A stretch of DNA of 64,000 nucleotides, from NCBI RefSeq assembly GCF_031844705.1, contig NZ_CP134609.1, forward strand, positions 2,914,001 to 2,978,000, in the 5' to 3' direction. This DNA is from Streptomyces sp. ITFR-16. GTDB taxonomy: Bacteria > Actinomycetota > Actinomycetes > Streptomycetales > Streptomycetaceae. Below the pieces are notes generated by a model. It was not told where the DNA came from. It saw only the letters and a program-made list of their open reading frames with translations, and made no database searches. The position numbers and the translations under genes were made by a program. Positions 8,667-17,110 of the stretch are shown piece after piece. Within the stretch, counting starts at the first letter, position 1. The number at the start of each line of letters is the position of its first letter.

Positions 8667-8703
8667 AGCCGCCCGGCTAAGCTCCTTGGCTCGCCGGGCG
8701 GCT
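8667..8703 (-). terminator. phoH terminator
   Basis: AGCCGCCCGGC and GCCGGGCGGCT (11-base perfect arms) flank a 15-base loop, 19 bases after the phoH stop on the minus strand. Confidence 0.8.
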
Positions 8704-8721
8704 CAACTCTCCCAACTCGTA

Positions 8722-10044
8722 TCAGATCTGGCCTTCCTCCAGCATTTCGGTCACCAGTGCGGCGATACGGGAACGCTCCGAACGCGTGAGCGTCACATGC
8801 GCGAAGAGCGGATGCCCCTTCAGCTTCTCGACCACGGCGACCACTCCGTCGTACCGGCCGACCCGCAGGTTGTCCCGCTGGGCCACGTCATGGGTGAGCA
8901 CGACGCGGGAATTGGTGCCGATACGGGACAGAACGGTCAGCAGGACGTTCCGCTCCAGGGACTGCGCCTCGTCGACGATCACGAAGGCGTCGTGCAGGGA
9001 CCGGCCCCTGATATGGGTGAGCGGCAGGATCTCCAGCATGCCGCGCCCCAGGACCTCTTCGATCACCTCGCGCCCGGAGACCGCCGAGAGCGTGTCGAAG
9101 ACGGCCTGGGCCCAGGGGCTCATCTTCTCGGCCTCGCTGCCGGGGAGATAGCCGAGCTCCTGCCCGCCCACCGCGTACAGCGGACGGAAGACCATCACCT
9201 TCTTGTGCTGCCCGCGCTCCAGCACGGCTTCGAGGCCCGCGCAGAGCGCCAGCGCCGACTTTCCGGTGCCGGCCCGGCCGCCGAGCGAGACGATGCCGAC
9301 GTCCTGGTCCAGGAGGAGGTCCAGGGCGATGCGCTGCTCGGCGCTGCGGCCGTGGATGCCGAAGGCCTCCCGGTCGCCTCGGACGAGGCGGACATTGCCC
9401 TCGGGCGTCACCCGGCCGAGCGCCTTGCCGCGCTCGGACTGGAGGACCAGTCCCGTGTGCACGGGCAGCTCCGCCGCCTCGGGGACGTACAGCGTCTCCT
9501 CGGTGAAGAGCAGATCCACCTGTTCGGCCGAGAGGGGAAGCTCGGACATCCCCGTCCAGCCGGAGTCGGTGATGGCGAGCTCGGCGCGGTACTCCTCGGC
9601 GAGGAGGCCGACCGACGAGGCCTTGATCCGCAGGGGCAGGTCCTTGGAGACGACCGTGACGTCGTACCCCTCGGCCTGGAGGTTGCGTGCGACCGCGAGA
9701 ATCCGTGAGTCGTTGTCCCCCAACCGGTAGCCGGCGGGAAGGACGCCGGGATCGGAGTGGTTGAGTTCGACGCGCAGCGTCCCGCCCAGGTCCCCCAGGG
9801 GGATCGGGGCATCCAGCCGGCCGTACCGGACGCGGAAGTCGTCCAGCAGGCGCAGGGCCTGCCGGGCGAAGTACCCGAGCTCCGGGTGGTGCCGTTTGGC
9901 CTCCAGTTCCGTGACCACGACGATCGGGAGCACGACTTCGTGCTCGTCGAACCGGGCCATGGCGTTCGGATCGGCCAGCAGGACGCTGGTGTCGAGAACA
10001 TAGGTGCGCCTGTCGGGCATGCGGCGCTTTGTGCTGGTCACCAC
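8722..10044 (-). CDS. phoH: PhoH2-type PIN domain-ATPase
   Basis: This 440-residue cytoplasmic protein fuses an N-terminal PIN ribonuclease domain (residues about 12-150, starting [12 protein letters not shown] with an acidic active-site Asp) to a C-terminal PhoH/RecA-like ATPase (about 235-440). Walker A is [10 protein letters not shown] (Lys262) and Walker B is FVIVDEAQS. This PIN-PhoH architecture is PhoH2, shown in mycobacteria to act as an RNA helicase/RNase. The start is one of two adjacent GTG codons (10044 or 10041), with GAGGGGG about 11 bases upstream; in-frame sequence upstream is not homologous. No antitoxin-like gene is fused or adjacent, so a toxin role is not shown. Confidence 0.92.
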   Translation of the reverse strand: MVTSTKRRMPDRRTYVLDTSVLLADPNAMARFDEHEVVLPIVVVTELEAKRHHPELGYFARQALRLLDDFRVRYGRLDAPIPLGDLGGTLRVELNHSDPGVLPAGYRLGDNDSRILAVARNLQAEGYDVTVVSKDLPLRIKASSVGLLAEEYRAELAITDSGWTGMSELPLSAEQVDLLFTEETLYVPEAAELPVHTGLVLQSERGKALGRVTPEGNVRLVRGDREAFGIHGRSAEQRIALDLLLDQDVGIVSLGGRAGTGKSALALCAGLEAVLERGQHKKVMVFRPLYAVGGQELGYLPGSEAEKMSPWAQAVFDTLSAVSGREVIEEVLGRGMLEILPLTHIRGRSLHDAFVIVDEAQSLERNVLLTVLSRIGTNSRVVLTHDVAQRDNLRVGRYDGVVAVVEKLKGHPLFAHVTLTRSERSRIAALVTEMLEEGQI

Positions 10045-10355
10045 GGAAGGACGTACCCCCTCGGAAGAGGTTGGGGTGCGACGGCGTCGCGGAGCATCCC
10101 AAAGGGAGAGGACGGACCGGGCTCCGGCCACCTTGCGCGGGCCGAGCGCCGGCCCTCCGCGTCAGCCGCACTGTATGTACGGTCCTTCGTGTGCAAAGGG
10201 CCTCCCGGGCGAGCGGACTCCATGCCGCTCACTTGGACACGACGTCCGCCTGGTTGATGACCGGACGTCGACCTGTCAGGGGTATGCCCTCGAACAGGCC
10301 AAGCCATGCCGACCCCGCCACTTCCGGGGGAAGGTCCCGCGGGCGGTCGCCTGCC
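10045..10355. other. Intergenic region between phoH and uppS
   Basis: This 311-base gap separates two minus-strand genes. It holds the hairpin at 10240-10270 and the phoH ribosome site (GAGGGGG near 10057). No small ORF with a ribosome site or recognisable product was seen. Confidence 0.45.
10240..10270 (-). terminator. Hairpin downstream of uppS
   Basis: CGACGTCCG and CGGACGTCG (9-base perfect arms) flank a 13-base loop, 86 bases past the uppS stop on the minus strand. There is no T-tract. It may be a terminator or a processing hairpin. Confidence 0.5.
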
Positions 10356-11117
10356 TCAGCCGCCGTAGCGCCGGTGACGTGCCGCGTAGTCGCGCAGGGC
10401 CCGCAGGAAGTCGACCCGGCGGAAGGCCGGCCAGAAGACCTCGCAGAAGTAATACTCCGAGTGCGCGCTCTGCCAGAGCATGAATCCGGACAGCCGCTGC
10501 TCGCCGCTGGTGCGGATCACGAGGTCCGGGTCGGGCTGCCCGCGGGTGTAGAGGTGCTCGGAGATCAGGTCGGTGGAGACGATCTCGGCCAGGTCCTCGA
10601 ACGAGGTGCCCTTGGCGGAGTGGTCGAGCAGCAGCGAGCGGACCGCGTCCGCGATCTCCTGGCGGCCCCCGTAGCCGACGGCGACATTGACCAGTATCCC
10701 GTCGATCCCGACCGTGGCCTGCTCGGCCTCCTTCAGGACCGTCTGGGTGTGCGCGGGCAGCAGGTCGAGCGTGCCGACGTGGTGGACCCGCCAGCGGCCG
10801 TCCGCGGCGAGGCCGCGCACCGTGTTCTCGATGATCCCGAGCAGGGGGGTCAGCTCGGACGCGGGCCGGTCGAAGTTGTCCGTGGAGAGCAGCCAGAGGG
10901 TGACGACCTCCACATCGGTCTCGCTGCACCAGCCCAGGAGCTCCTGGATCTTGTCCGCACCGGCCTGGTGCCCCTCCGCGGCCGTACCGCCGGACGCCTT
11001 GGCCCAGCGCCGGTTGCCGTCGAGGATGACGCCGATGTGCTTGGGCACCTGGGCGTGATCGAGGCGGGCCTCCACCCGGCGCGCGTAGAGCCCGTACACC
11101 AGGTCGCGCAAGTTCAC
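10356..11117 (-). CDS. uppS: Isoprenyl (cis-prenyl) transferase, Rv1086-like
   Basis: This 253-residue cis-prenyltransferase condenses isopentenyl diphosphate onto an allylic diphosphate in Z configuration, feeding polyprenyl phosphate carriers for the cell wall. The catalytic Asp33 is in ILDGNRRWA. Substrate motifs include LLSTDNF, VNVAVGYGGRQEI and the C-terminal DLVIRTSGEQRLSGFMLWQS. These, and the N-terminal NLRDLVYGLYARR, resemble the mycobacterial short-chain enzyme Rv1086 (Z,E-farnesyl diphosphate synthase) more than the decaprenyl synthase Rv2361c, so a short product is possible. GTG 11117 is preceded by GAGGTGG. It is upstream of phoH on the same strand, but a hairpin lies between them. 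Confidence 0.9.
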   Translation of the reverse strand: MNLRDLVYGLYARRVEARLDHAQVPKHIGVILDGNRRWAKASGGTAAEGHQAGADKIQELLGWCSETDVEVVTLWLLSTDNFDRPASELTPLLGIIENTVRGLAADGRWRVHHVGTLDLLPAHTQTVLKEAEQATVGIDGILVNVAVGYGGRQEIADAVRSLLLDHSAKGTSFEDLAEIVSTDLISEHLYTRGQPDPDLVIRTSGEQRLSGFMLWQSAHSEYYFCEVFWPAFRRVDFLRALRDYAARHRRYGG

Positions 11118-11313
11118 TGAGTCCACCTCTCGGTTCCGTGCGGGCCCGCCCGCCCCGCTGCCCGGGGGCCGGGGTCGTCCCCCTGGGGACCGACGCACCG
11201 GAAGGGGGCGATCGCCCCGCCGTGCCCTGGCGGTCCCGAAGCCGCCACATTACTGCGCAGGCGCCGCACCGGCCCAACCCGGCCCGTCACAAGTCCGTGA
11301 TAAGGAGAGAAAC

Positions 11314-12363
11314 GTGACTGATTCCTCTTCCTCCGCCTCTCCCTACAGTGCCGCCGGCACGCGCTACGACTCCATGGAGTACCGGCGCACCGGCCGCAGC
11401 GGCCTCAAGCTCCCCGCCGTCTCGCTCGGCCTGTGGCACAACTTCGGCGACGACCGCGCGCTCGACGCGCAGCGCGCGATCCTGCGCCGGGCCTTCGACC
11501 TCGGGGTGACCCACTTCGACCTGGCCAACAACTACGGACCGCCGCCCGGCTCCGCCGAGCTCAACTTCGGCAAGCTCTTGCGGCAGGACTTCGCCCCGTA
11601 CCGCGACGAGCTGGTCATCTCGACCAAGGCCGGGTACGACATGCATCCCGGCCCGTACGGCGAGTGGGGCTCGCGCAAGTACCTCCTGTCGTCGCTGGAC
11701 GCCTCGCTGAAGCGGATGGGGCTCGACTACGTCGACATCTTCTACTCGCACCGCTTCGACCCGGACACCCCGCTGGAGGAGACGATGGGGGCCCTGGCCT
11801 CCGCCGTCCGGCAGGGCAAGGCGCTGTACGTGGGGGTGTCCTCGTACAACTCCGCGCAGACCGCCGAGGCTGCCCGGCTGCTCCGCGAGACGGGGGTGCC
11901 GGCCCTGATCCACCAGCCGTCCTACTCGATGATCAACCGCTGGACCGAGGACGACGGGCTGCTGGACACCCTGGAGGCGGCCGGCATGGGCTGCATCTCC
12001 TTCGTGCCGCTCGCCCAGGGCCTGCTGACCGGCAAGTATCTGAAGGGCATCCCGGAGGGCTCGCGCGCCACGCAGGGCAAGTCGCTCGACCCGGGCCTGC
12101 TCTCGGACGAGGTGGTCCGCCGGCTGAACGGGCTCAACGACATCGCGCGCCGGCGCGGCCAGTCGCTCGCCCAGCTGGCCCTCAACTGGGTGCTGCGCGA
12201 CAGCCGTATGACGTCGGCTCTGATCGGCGCGTCGAGCGTGGGGCAGCTGGAGGAGAACGTGGCCGCACTGGCCGGTCCGGCGCTGTCGGCCGAGGAGTTG
12301 AAGGAGATCGACACCTTCGCCGTGGACACCGCGGGCACCAACATCTGGGCGGGACGGGCCTGA
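11314..12363 (+). CDS. Aldo/keto reductase (L-glyceraldehyde-3-phosphate reductase type)
   Basis: This 349-residue NADPH-dependent reductase starts at GTG 11314, with AAGGAG 8 bases upstream. The fold motifs are present: YRRTGRSGLKLPAVSLGLW, the catalytic HFDLANNYG with Asp and Tyr, ISTKAGYDM with Lys, and FYSHRFDP with His. The coenzyme-binding region is at the C-terminus (ALIGASSVGQLEENVAAL). The long N-terminus and the DMHPGPYGEWGSRKYL segment match the YghZ/Gpr subgroup, which detoxifies methylglyoxal and reduces L-glyceraldehyde 3-phosphate. It is probably monocistronic, ending at the bidirectional terminator at 12419-12455. Confidence 0.92.
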   Translation: MTDSSSSASPYSAAGTRYDSMEYRRTGRSGLKLPAVSLGLWHNFGDDRALDAQRAILRRAFDLGVTHFDLANNYGPPPGSAELNFGKLLRQDFAPYRDELVISTKAGYDMHPGPYGEWGSRKYLLSSLDASLKRMGLDYVDIFYSHRFDPDTPLEETMGALASAVRQGKALYVGVSSYNSAQTAEAARLLRETGVPALIHQPSYSMINRWTEDDGLLDTLEAAGMGCISFVPLAQGLLTGKYLKGIPEGSRATQGKSLDPGLLSDEVVRRLNGLNDIARRRGQSLAQLALNWVLRDSRMTSALIGASSVGQLEENVAALAGPALSAEELKEIDTFAVDTAGTNIWAGRA

Positions 12364-12418
12364 AGGCCCCCCGGCCGCTCGCGCGGTACGGGCCCGGACA
12401 CGTCCGGGCACAAAAAAA

Positions 12419-12455
12419 CGGGCCGGTCCGTGGGGGGGGGTTACGGACCGGCCCG
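12419..12455. terminator. Bidirectional terminator with a 9-G loop
   Basis: CGGGCCGGTCCGT and ACGGACCGGCCCG (13-base perfect arms) flank a loop of nine Gs plus TT. A run of seven As before the stem becomes a T-tract for the minus strand, so it is a classical intrinsic terminator for the lipoprotein gene at 12656. It also lies after the convergent aldo/keto reductase gene. Confidence 0.9.
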
Positions 12456-12655
12456 AGGGGGGTTTCCACCATAACCCTTCGTAAGTGATGCTGCGTGCCA
12501 CGCCACGAAATAATTACTCTCCGAGAGTGCGGCACTGCGCTGCGAGCACGGAATCCGGCCTCTCGCGCCGCCCCCAGCTGCACGGACGTCCCGAGGCGCC
12601 GCCTTGACGCCGGACTCGCCCGCAGGACGTGCACAGGATGCGCACATTCCGGTGG

Positions 12656-13186
12656 TCAGTGGCCGCCCTGCGGCTTCACACAGCCGGTGCCCTCCAGGTA
12701 GACGCCGTGCACCTCGGCGTTGACGAGACCGTTGACCACGCCGTCCAGCGATCCGTCCAGGCAGAGGCGGCCGATCTCGACGGTGAACGAGGTCCGGTGC
12801 TCCCCGAAGGAGCCGGTGGTGATGGTCCCGTCGGCGTAACCGAGCCCCTTGAGCGCCTTGAAGACGGCGGCCTCGGTGCTCCTGCCTTCCTCGGCGAGCG
12901 CGGAGAGCCCCTGCCGCACCTTCTTCACCTCGGCCGCGCCCCGGGTCCGGTCGGCGGGGGTCAGCCGGGCGGTGGACTGGAAGGCGTGGTTCTCGGCGTA
13001 GTGCGGATTGGCGTCGCCGGGACCCTCCTCCCCGTACAGGGCCGGGCCGCCCGGCGAGGGGGCGCCGGTGGCCACGCCGGAGCCGGAGCCGGAGAAGTGT
13101 TCCGTGCCGCAGGCGGCGAGGGCCGGCAGCAGGGCCAGGAGGGCCGCGCCCGCCAGGACCCGGGCTGTGTGTCTCGCGGAGGTCAT
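12656..13186 (-). CDS. Predicted lipoprotein of unknown function
   Basis: A 176-residue lipoprotein. The lipobox is LAAC with the lipidated Cys at about residue 26, after a signal peptide starting MTSARHTARV. The mature part is hydrophilic, with a helical stretch (about 75-115) and the end TVEIGRLCLDGSLDG, which contains two more cysteines that may pair. There is no Shine-Dalgarno site before ATG 13186; CATACT, a -10-like hexamer, ends 7 bases before it, so the mRNA may be leaderless. I do not recognise the family. Anchoring to the outer face of the membrane is well supported. Confidence 0.75.
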   Translation of the reverse strand: MTSARHTARVLAGAALLALLPALAACGTEHFSGSGSGVATGAPSPGGPALYGEEGPGDANPHYAENHAFQSTARLTPADRTRGAAEVKKVRQGLSALAEEGRSTEAAVFKALKGLGYADGTITTGSFGEHRTSFTVEIGRLCLDGSLDGVVNGLVNAEVHGVYLEGTGCVKPQGGH

Positions 13187-13290
13187 GGGGCCGAGTATGG
13201 GACAGGGCCTGGCCCGATGGGCCGATGGTTTCCGCATCATGACGACGCGACGCGCAACCGTGACCCGGCCCCGGGTCCTCTCACCCGGCG

Positions 13291-13749
13291 TCAGGTCGGC
13301 GCGGGGGCGCCGCGGTGGCCCCGGGTGAAGCGGATGCCCACGGTGTCGCCGCCGATGACCACGAAGCGGCCGCCCTCGCAGCGGATCACGGCCTCGTGCA
13401 CCTCGCCCCGGTCGTCCCGGCGCTCCTCGGTGCGCAGCACCGTCCAGCCACCGGGGGGCGGCTGCGGAAGGGCGGCCATGGTGGCGAACTCCCACTGAGC
13501 GGCGGGGACACACCAGTCGGGCAGTTGCGGCCAGGTGCCGGCGCCGACGTGCAGGGTGCCGTCGGACGCGCAGGTCAGGACCACCGACTGCCCGTCGCCG
13601 AGCAGGAAGGCGACGGCCTCCGGCTCCCCCATCCGGCCCTCGGGCCGGTAGAAGATGCCGAGGACGCCGACGATCCGGGCGCCCCTGAGCCATTCGGCGT
13701 TGCCCTGGCGCGGGCCGCGCGCGCCCTCCTCGTCGTGTCCGACCCTCAT
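13291..13749 (-). CDS. Conserved hypothetical protein
   Basis: A 152-residue soluble protein with no signal peptide or membrane segment. ATG 13749 has AAGGAG 7 bases upstream; an upstream in-frame ATG at 13791 lacks a site. It is rich in predicted beta strands (VGVLGIFYRPEGRM, AVAFLLGDGQSVVLTCASDG, AVIRCEGGRFVVIGGDTVGIRF). I do not recognise a family. It lies between a lipoprotein gene and a methyltransferase gene on the same strand, with gaps of about 100 and 70 bases, so co-transcription is possible but unproven. Confidence 0.7.
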   Translation of the reverse strand: MRVGHDEEGARGPRQGNAEWLRGARIVGVLGIFYRPEGRMGEPEAVAFLLGDGQSVVLTCASDGTLHVGAGTWPQLPDWCVPAAQWEFATMAALPQPPPGGWTVLRTEERRDDRGEVHEAVIRCEGGRFVVIGGDTVGIRFTRGHRGAPAPT

Positions 13750-13818
13750 GGCCCCGCTCCTTCCCCATGCGCTCAGCGACCAGAGTGCCATCCTTCGGCC
13801 CGCGAAGGGGGCCCGCTC

Positions 13819-14652
13819 TCACCCGGGTTTGCGCGCCTCGACGAGAAAGCGGGTGGTGTGGGCGAGGAACGGGCCCTCGGTCTCGATCCGGTGGTGCAGC
13901 GCGGCCAGTTGGGGGCGGTACCGCTCGACGGTGAAGCCGGGCACCATCCAGATCACCTTGCGCAGGAAGTAGACGACGGCGCCGATGTCGAAGAACTCGG
14001 TGCGCAGCCGCTCCGTCCGCAGGTCGACGACCTCGAGTCCGGCGGCCTCGGCGGCGGCGCGCGCCTGCTCCGGGTCGCGTCCGGCGCGTACCTCCGGCGG
14101 CTGCGGTCCGAGGAAGTACTCGACGAGTTCGAAGACGCTGGCCGGGCCGACCTGCTGGGAGAAGTACGTGCCCCCGGGGGTCAGCACCCGGGCGATCTCC
14201 TGCCACCAGGTGGTCACCGGGTGCCGGCTCACCACCAGGTCGAACGCCTCGTCGCCGAAGGGCAGCGGCGGTTCGTCCGCGTCCGCGACCACCGCGGCCC
14301 CGCGCGGGTGCAGCAGGGCGGTGGCGCGGGCGATGTTCGGCGGCCAGGACTCGGTGGCGACGGTCAGCGGCGGCAGCTTCGGCGCGGAGGCGAGGACCTC
14401 GCCGCCGCCCGTCTGGATGTCCAGGGCCGCGCTCGCCCGGCCCAGCCGCTCGGCCATGGCCCGGGCGTACCCCCAGGAGGGGCGCTCCTCGGTGGCGCGG
14501 CCGTCGAGCCAGGAGAAGTCCCAGCCCTCAACGGAGACGGTGTCGGCCTCGGTGACCAGCGCCTCGAACCGGTCCTGCTCCGACGAGTGGGGCAGGTCCG
14601 GCCGGGTCGTGCCGGGTGCCGTCTTCCGGGGGTCTTCGCTCGCTGCGGGCAT
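13819..14652 (-). CDS. Class I SAM-dependent methyltransferase
   Basis: A 277-residue cytoplasmic enzyme with a Rossmann-type methyltransferase core. Motif I is ALDIQTGGGEVL (about residue 75-87), an acidic loop AVVADADEPPLPFGDEAFDLVVSRH gives motifs II-IV, and ARVLTPGGTYFSQQVG gives the post-motif strand. The C-terminal third (FFDIGAVVYFLRKV and beyond) resembles the RrmA-like/uncharacterised methyltransferases of actinomycetes, but the substrate cannot be told. No strong ribosome site precedes ATG 14652, so the start is moderately sure. Confidence 0.85.
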   Translation of the reverse strand: MPAASEDPRKTAPGTTRPDLPHSSEQDRFEALVTEADTVSVEGWDFSWLDGRATEERPSWGYARAMAERLGRASAALDIQTGGGEVLASAPKLPPLTVATESWPPNIARATALLHPRGAAVVADADEPPLPFGDEAFDLVVSRHPVTTWWQEIARVLTPGGTYFSQQVGPASVFELVEYFLGPQPPEVRAGRDPEQARAAAEAAGLEVVDLRTERLRTEFFDIGAVVYFLRKVIWMVPGFTVERYRPQLAALHHRIETEGPFLAHTTRFLVEARKPG

Positions 14653-14719
14653 ACCGGCATGGTCGCAGCCGCGCTCCCCGGCCGCGACGCAATATCGCGG
14701 CGCGGCGGGGGCGTCCGGG

Positions 14720-15550
14720 TCAGGCGGCCAGGCCGCCGAACAGGAGGCCCAGCAGCGCTCCCGCGATCATGAACGGGCCGAACGGGATGCCCGTCTTGCG
14801 CCCGGCGCGCCGCATGGCCACCAGCGCGATCCCGTACACCGCGCCGAACAGGAACCCGGCGAAGCCGCCGGCGAACACCACCGCCCAGCCGTACCAGCCG
14901 AGGGCCACGCCCAGGGAGAGGGCGAGCTTGACGTCGCCGAAGCCCATCCCGTTCGGGTTGATGAGGAAGAGCAGGAAGTAGAACGCCCCGAGCACCACCC
15001 CGCCGAGCAGGGCGGACAGCCAGGAGCCGGCGTGCTCCGGCAGCAGTGCGGCGATGCCCAGGAGGACGGCGGCGGCCCCGGCGGCCGGCAGGGTGAGCCC
15101 GTCGGGGAGCCGGTGGACGCGGTGGTCGATGGTCGCGAGGAGCACGGCGACGGGGGCCAGCAGCAGCCAGGCGGCCAGTTCGGGGCGGGTACCGGTGGTG
15201 GCGGCGAGTGCGGCGCAGACCAGGGCCGTGACGACGGGGGCGAGGCGGTGGGGGGCGTAGCGGGGGCCGCTGGGCGGCTGCGGTGCCGTGCCGCCCGCCT
15301 CGGCCGCGGGCTCCGTCCCGGGGTCCGGCCGGCCGCCGGCGGGGGTGCGTACCGCGGTCGCCTCCGCGCAGGCCGTACAGCGCGTGGAGCCGAGCCAGCC
15401 GCGGGCGGGCCCGGTGAGGGCGTGGCCGGCGGGGCAGGTGTCCCGCCAGGCGTCGTCGGGCGCGACGGAGAAGCGGTAGGCGGCGCGCGGGACCAGCAGT
15501 CCGGCCGCGGCTCCCCAGAGGGCGGCGGCCGCTATCAGCATGGCGTACAC
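14720..15550 (-). CDS. Type IV prepilin peptidase (A24 family)
   Basis: This 276-residue polytopic aspartyl protease cleaves class III leaders of Flp/TadE-type prepilins. The two catalytic aspartates are visible: Asp142 in TIDHRVHRLPDG and Asp206 in the GxGD motif GFGDVKLAL. About seven membrane segments are seen. The N-terminal loop carries Cys residues (DTCPAG, STRCTACAE), a remnant of the methylase domain of longer PilD enzymes. GTG 15550 was chosen because AGGA lies 8 bases upstream; ATG 15541 is the alternative. It is the only prepilin peptidase in the window, 9 kb from the Tad cluster at 24-39 kb and 1.5 kb from the leader-bearing membrane protein at 17111, so it probably serves both. 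Confidence 0.88.
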   Translation of the reverse strand: MYAMLIAAAALWGAAAGLLVPRAAYRFSVAPDDAWRDTCPAGHALTGPARGWLGSTRCTACAEATAVRTPAGGRPDPGTEPAAEAGGTAPQPPSGPRYAPHRLAPVVTALVCAALAATTGTRPELAAWLLLAPVAVLLATIDHRVHRLPDGLTLPAAGAAAVLLGIAALLPEHAGSWLSALLGGVVLGAFYFLLFLINPNGMGFGDVKLALSLGVALGWYGWAVVFAGGFAGFLFGAVYGIALVAMRRAGRKTGIPFGPFMIAGALLGLLFGGLAA

Positions 15551-15586
15551 GCCACCGATCCTAAGGGGCCGCGCCGACAGGGGTCT

Positions 15587-15602
15587 TGGGCCCGTGGGCC
15601 CA
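15587..15602. repeat. TGGGCCC-GT-GGGCCCA palindrome
   Basis: Seven-base perfect arms lie in the divergent gap between the prepilin peptidase and DUF192 genes. It is one of several TGGGCCC palindromes in gene starts and gaps of this window. Confidence 0.6.
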
Positions 15603-15654
15603 CTGACGGCGATACGGGTCACGCGGGCCGCCGGGCGGCGCTACCGTCGTGGCC

Positions 15655-16035
15655 ATGGCCCGATGGCGCAATGGAACAGGGACTCTGACGATCACGGACC
15701 GGGACGGCGAGGGGGAGATCCGTGTGCCGCTGCGGATCGCGGCCTCCTACCGGCACCGGGCCCGGGGGCTGCTCGGCCAGGACGGCATCGACGGCGCGCT
15801 GATGATCACGCCGTGCGGGAGTGTGCACTCCTTCCGGATGCGGTTCACGATCGATGTGGCCTATCTGGACCGGAAGTTCAACGTCGTGGCGGTCCACACG
15901 ATGAAGCCGGGGCGGCTGGGGCTGCCCCGGCTGCGCGGCCGGCACGTCATCGAGGCGGAGGCCGGGGCGATGGCGGCGTGGGGGCTGCGGCCCGGCGTGC
16001 AGGTGCGGATAGCGCAGACCGGCGAGGGCGGCTGA
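15655..16035 (+). CDS. DUF192 family protein
   Basis: A 126-residue protein whose core is the DUF192 domain: RARGLLGQDGIDGALMI, then PCGSVHSFRMRFTIDVAYLD and HVIEAEAGAMAAWGL. No Shine-Dalgarno site is seen. TACCGT, a good -10 hexamer, ends 7 bases before ATG 15655, so the transcript is probably leaderless (GTG 15649 is the alternative). DUF192 proteins have no established function. This one is divergent from the prepilin peptidase gene, which could point to a pilus-related role, but that is only context. Confidence 0.88.
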   Translation: MARWRNGTGTLTITDRDGEGEIRVPLRIAASYRHRARGLLGQDGIDGALMITPCGSVHSFRMRFTIDVAYLDRKFNVVAVHTMKPGRLGLPRLRGRHVIEAEAGAMAAWGLRPGVQVRIAQTGEGG

Positions 16036-16063
16036 GAGCCGGGCGGCCGGGGCAGCCGGGCCG

Positions 16064-16831
16064 TCAGGGCAGCTTGGCGGCCTGGGCGGCGACGAGTTCG
16101 GCCGGGAGCTTCGGGGTCGTGGGTTCCAGGAAGTTGGCCACGTAGAAGGTCACGACGGTCGACCCGGTGCGCACCAGCTGGAAGACCAGCGGCACCTTCT
16201 CCCCCTCGATACTGCCGGTGACCTGGTAGGCGACGCTCTCCTGGCCCGCGCCGGGCAGGGCGAGCTGCTTCACCTCGGTGTACGTGGAGGGGCCGTCCGG
16301 ACTCGACGTACGGAAGCCGCCCGCGCAGGCCCGGACCGCGTCCCGCACGCCGCGCATCAGCTGCTGGGCACCGTCCTGGCGGTGCGAGGTGAGGATCTCG
16401 GTGACCACGGTCTGGTCGTCCTCGCCCTCCTCGGACTTGTCCATGACGGTCCGGAACACGGTGGCGGCCGGGGCGGGTTCGGGTGCTCCGTTGATCACCG
16501 CGACGAGCGGGCGGCAGGCGGCGCTCTCGGAGCGTTCGGTGCCGGTCTCGTCGCCGCCCTGCATGGGCGTGACGTCGTAGCCGCGCACCTCCCCCGTGGT
16601 CAGCGCCACTCCGGCGAGCTGGGCGCGGGTGAGTACCTTGCCGCTGCTGGTGGGGGCGGCGGAGCCGGAGGCGGCCGGGTCCGGTGCGGTGGAGGCGGTG
16701 TGGCTCGTCCCGCCGCTCGGCGCGGGCTTCGCGTCCTTCCCGTCCTTCGCGTCGTCCGACGGGCCGCAGCCGACGGCCGACACGACGAGCGCCACCGTGA
16801 CGGCCCCCAGGGCCGCCGTCCGTGCCTTCAT
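16064..16831 (-). CDS. Predicted lipoprotein of unknown function
   Basis: A 255-residue lipoprotein starting at ATG 16831, with AGGAG 9 bases upstream. The signal peptide ends in VSAVGC, with lipidated Cys22. A low-complexity Asp/Lys/Pro/Ser/Thr linker spans about 23-62. The remaining domain (about 65-255) has the pattern ACRPLVAVING, then VTEILTSHRQDGAQQLM and a C-terminal VAYQVTGSIEGEKVPL, reminiscent of sensor-like lipoproteins of actinomycetes. No family is named with confidence. It is divergent from the 17111 membrane protein across a palindrome-rich gap. Confidence 0.8.
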   Translation of the reverse strand: MKARTAALGAVTVALVVSAVGCGPSDDAKDGKDAKPAPSGGTSHTASTAPDPAASGSAAPTSSGKVLTRAQLAGVALTTGEVRGYDVTPMQGGDETGTERSESAACRPLVAVINGAPEPAPAATVFRTVMDKSEEGEDDQTVVTEILTSHRQDGAQQLMRGVRDAVRACAGGFRTSSPDGPSTYTEVKQLALPGAGQESVAYQVTGSIEGEKVPLVFQLVRTGSTVVTFYVANFLEPTTPKLPAELVAAQAAKLP

Positions 16832-16894
16832 GTCCCACAGCTCCTGCCACCGACACTCGTACCGCCCGGACTGGCACGCTAACAACCCTTGCCG

Positions 16895-16930
16895 CGCGCG
16901 GGCTTGGGCCCAGGGGCCCAAGCCCGCGCG
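16895..16930. repeat. Perfect 17-base-arm palindrome centred on GGGCCC pairs
   Basis: CGCGCGGGCTTGGGCCC and its exact complement flank an AG spacer. It lies in the divergent promoter region between the lipoprotein (16831) and the membrane protein (17111), so it is not placed to end either transcript. A second TTGGGCCCGGG element follows at about 16988. Confidence 0.75.
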
Positions 16931-17110
16931 GACCGGCTCACGCGCCCGGCGCGCGGGCGGACCCCGGGCGCGCCACCTGCCCGTGCTTGGGCCCGGGATT
17001 GGGGCCGGGGGCCCGGGTCAGGGCCCTTGCTCCGGCCGTACGCTCTCGCCACACCCGGGGGACGCGGTGCGAGGTTCCGGGATGCGTACGGACGTCGGAG
17101 AGGGAGAACC

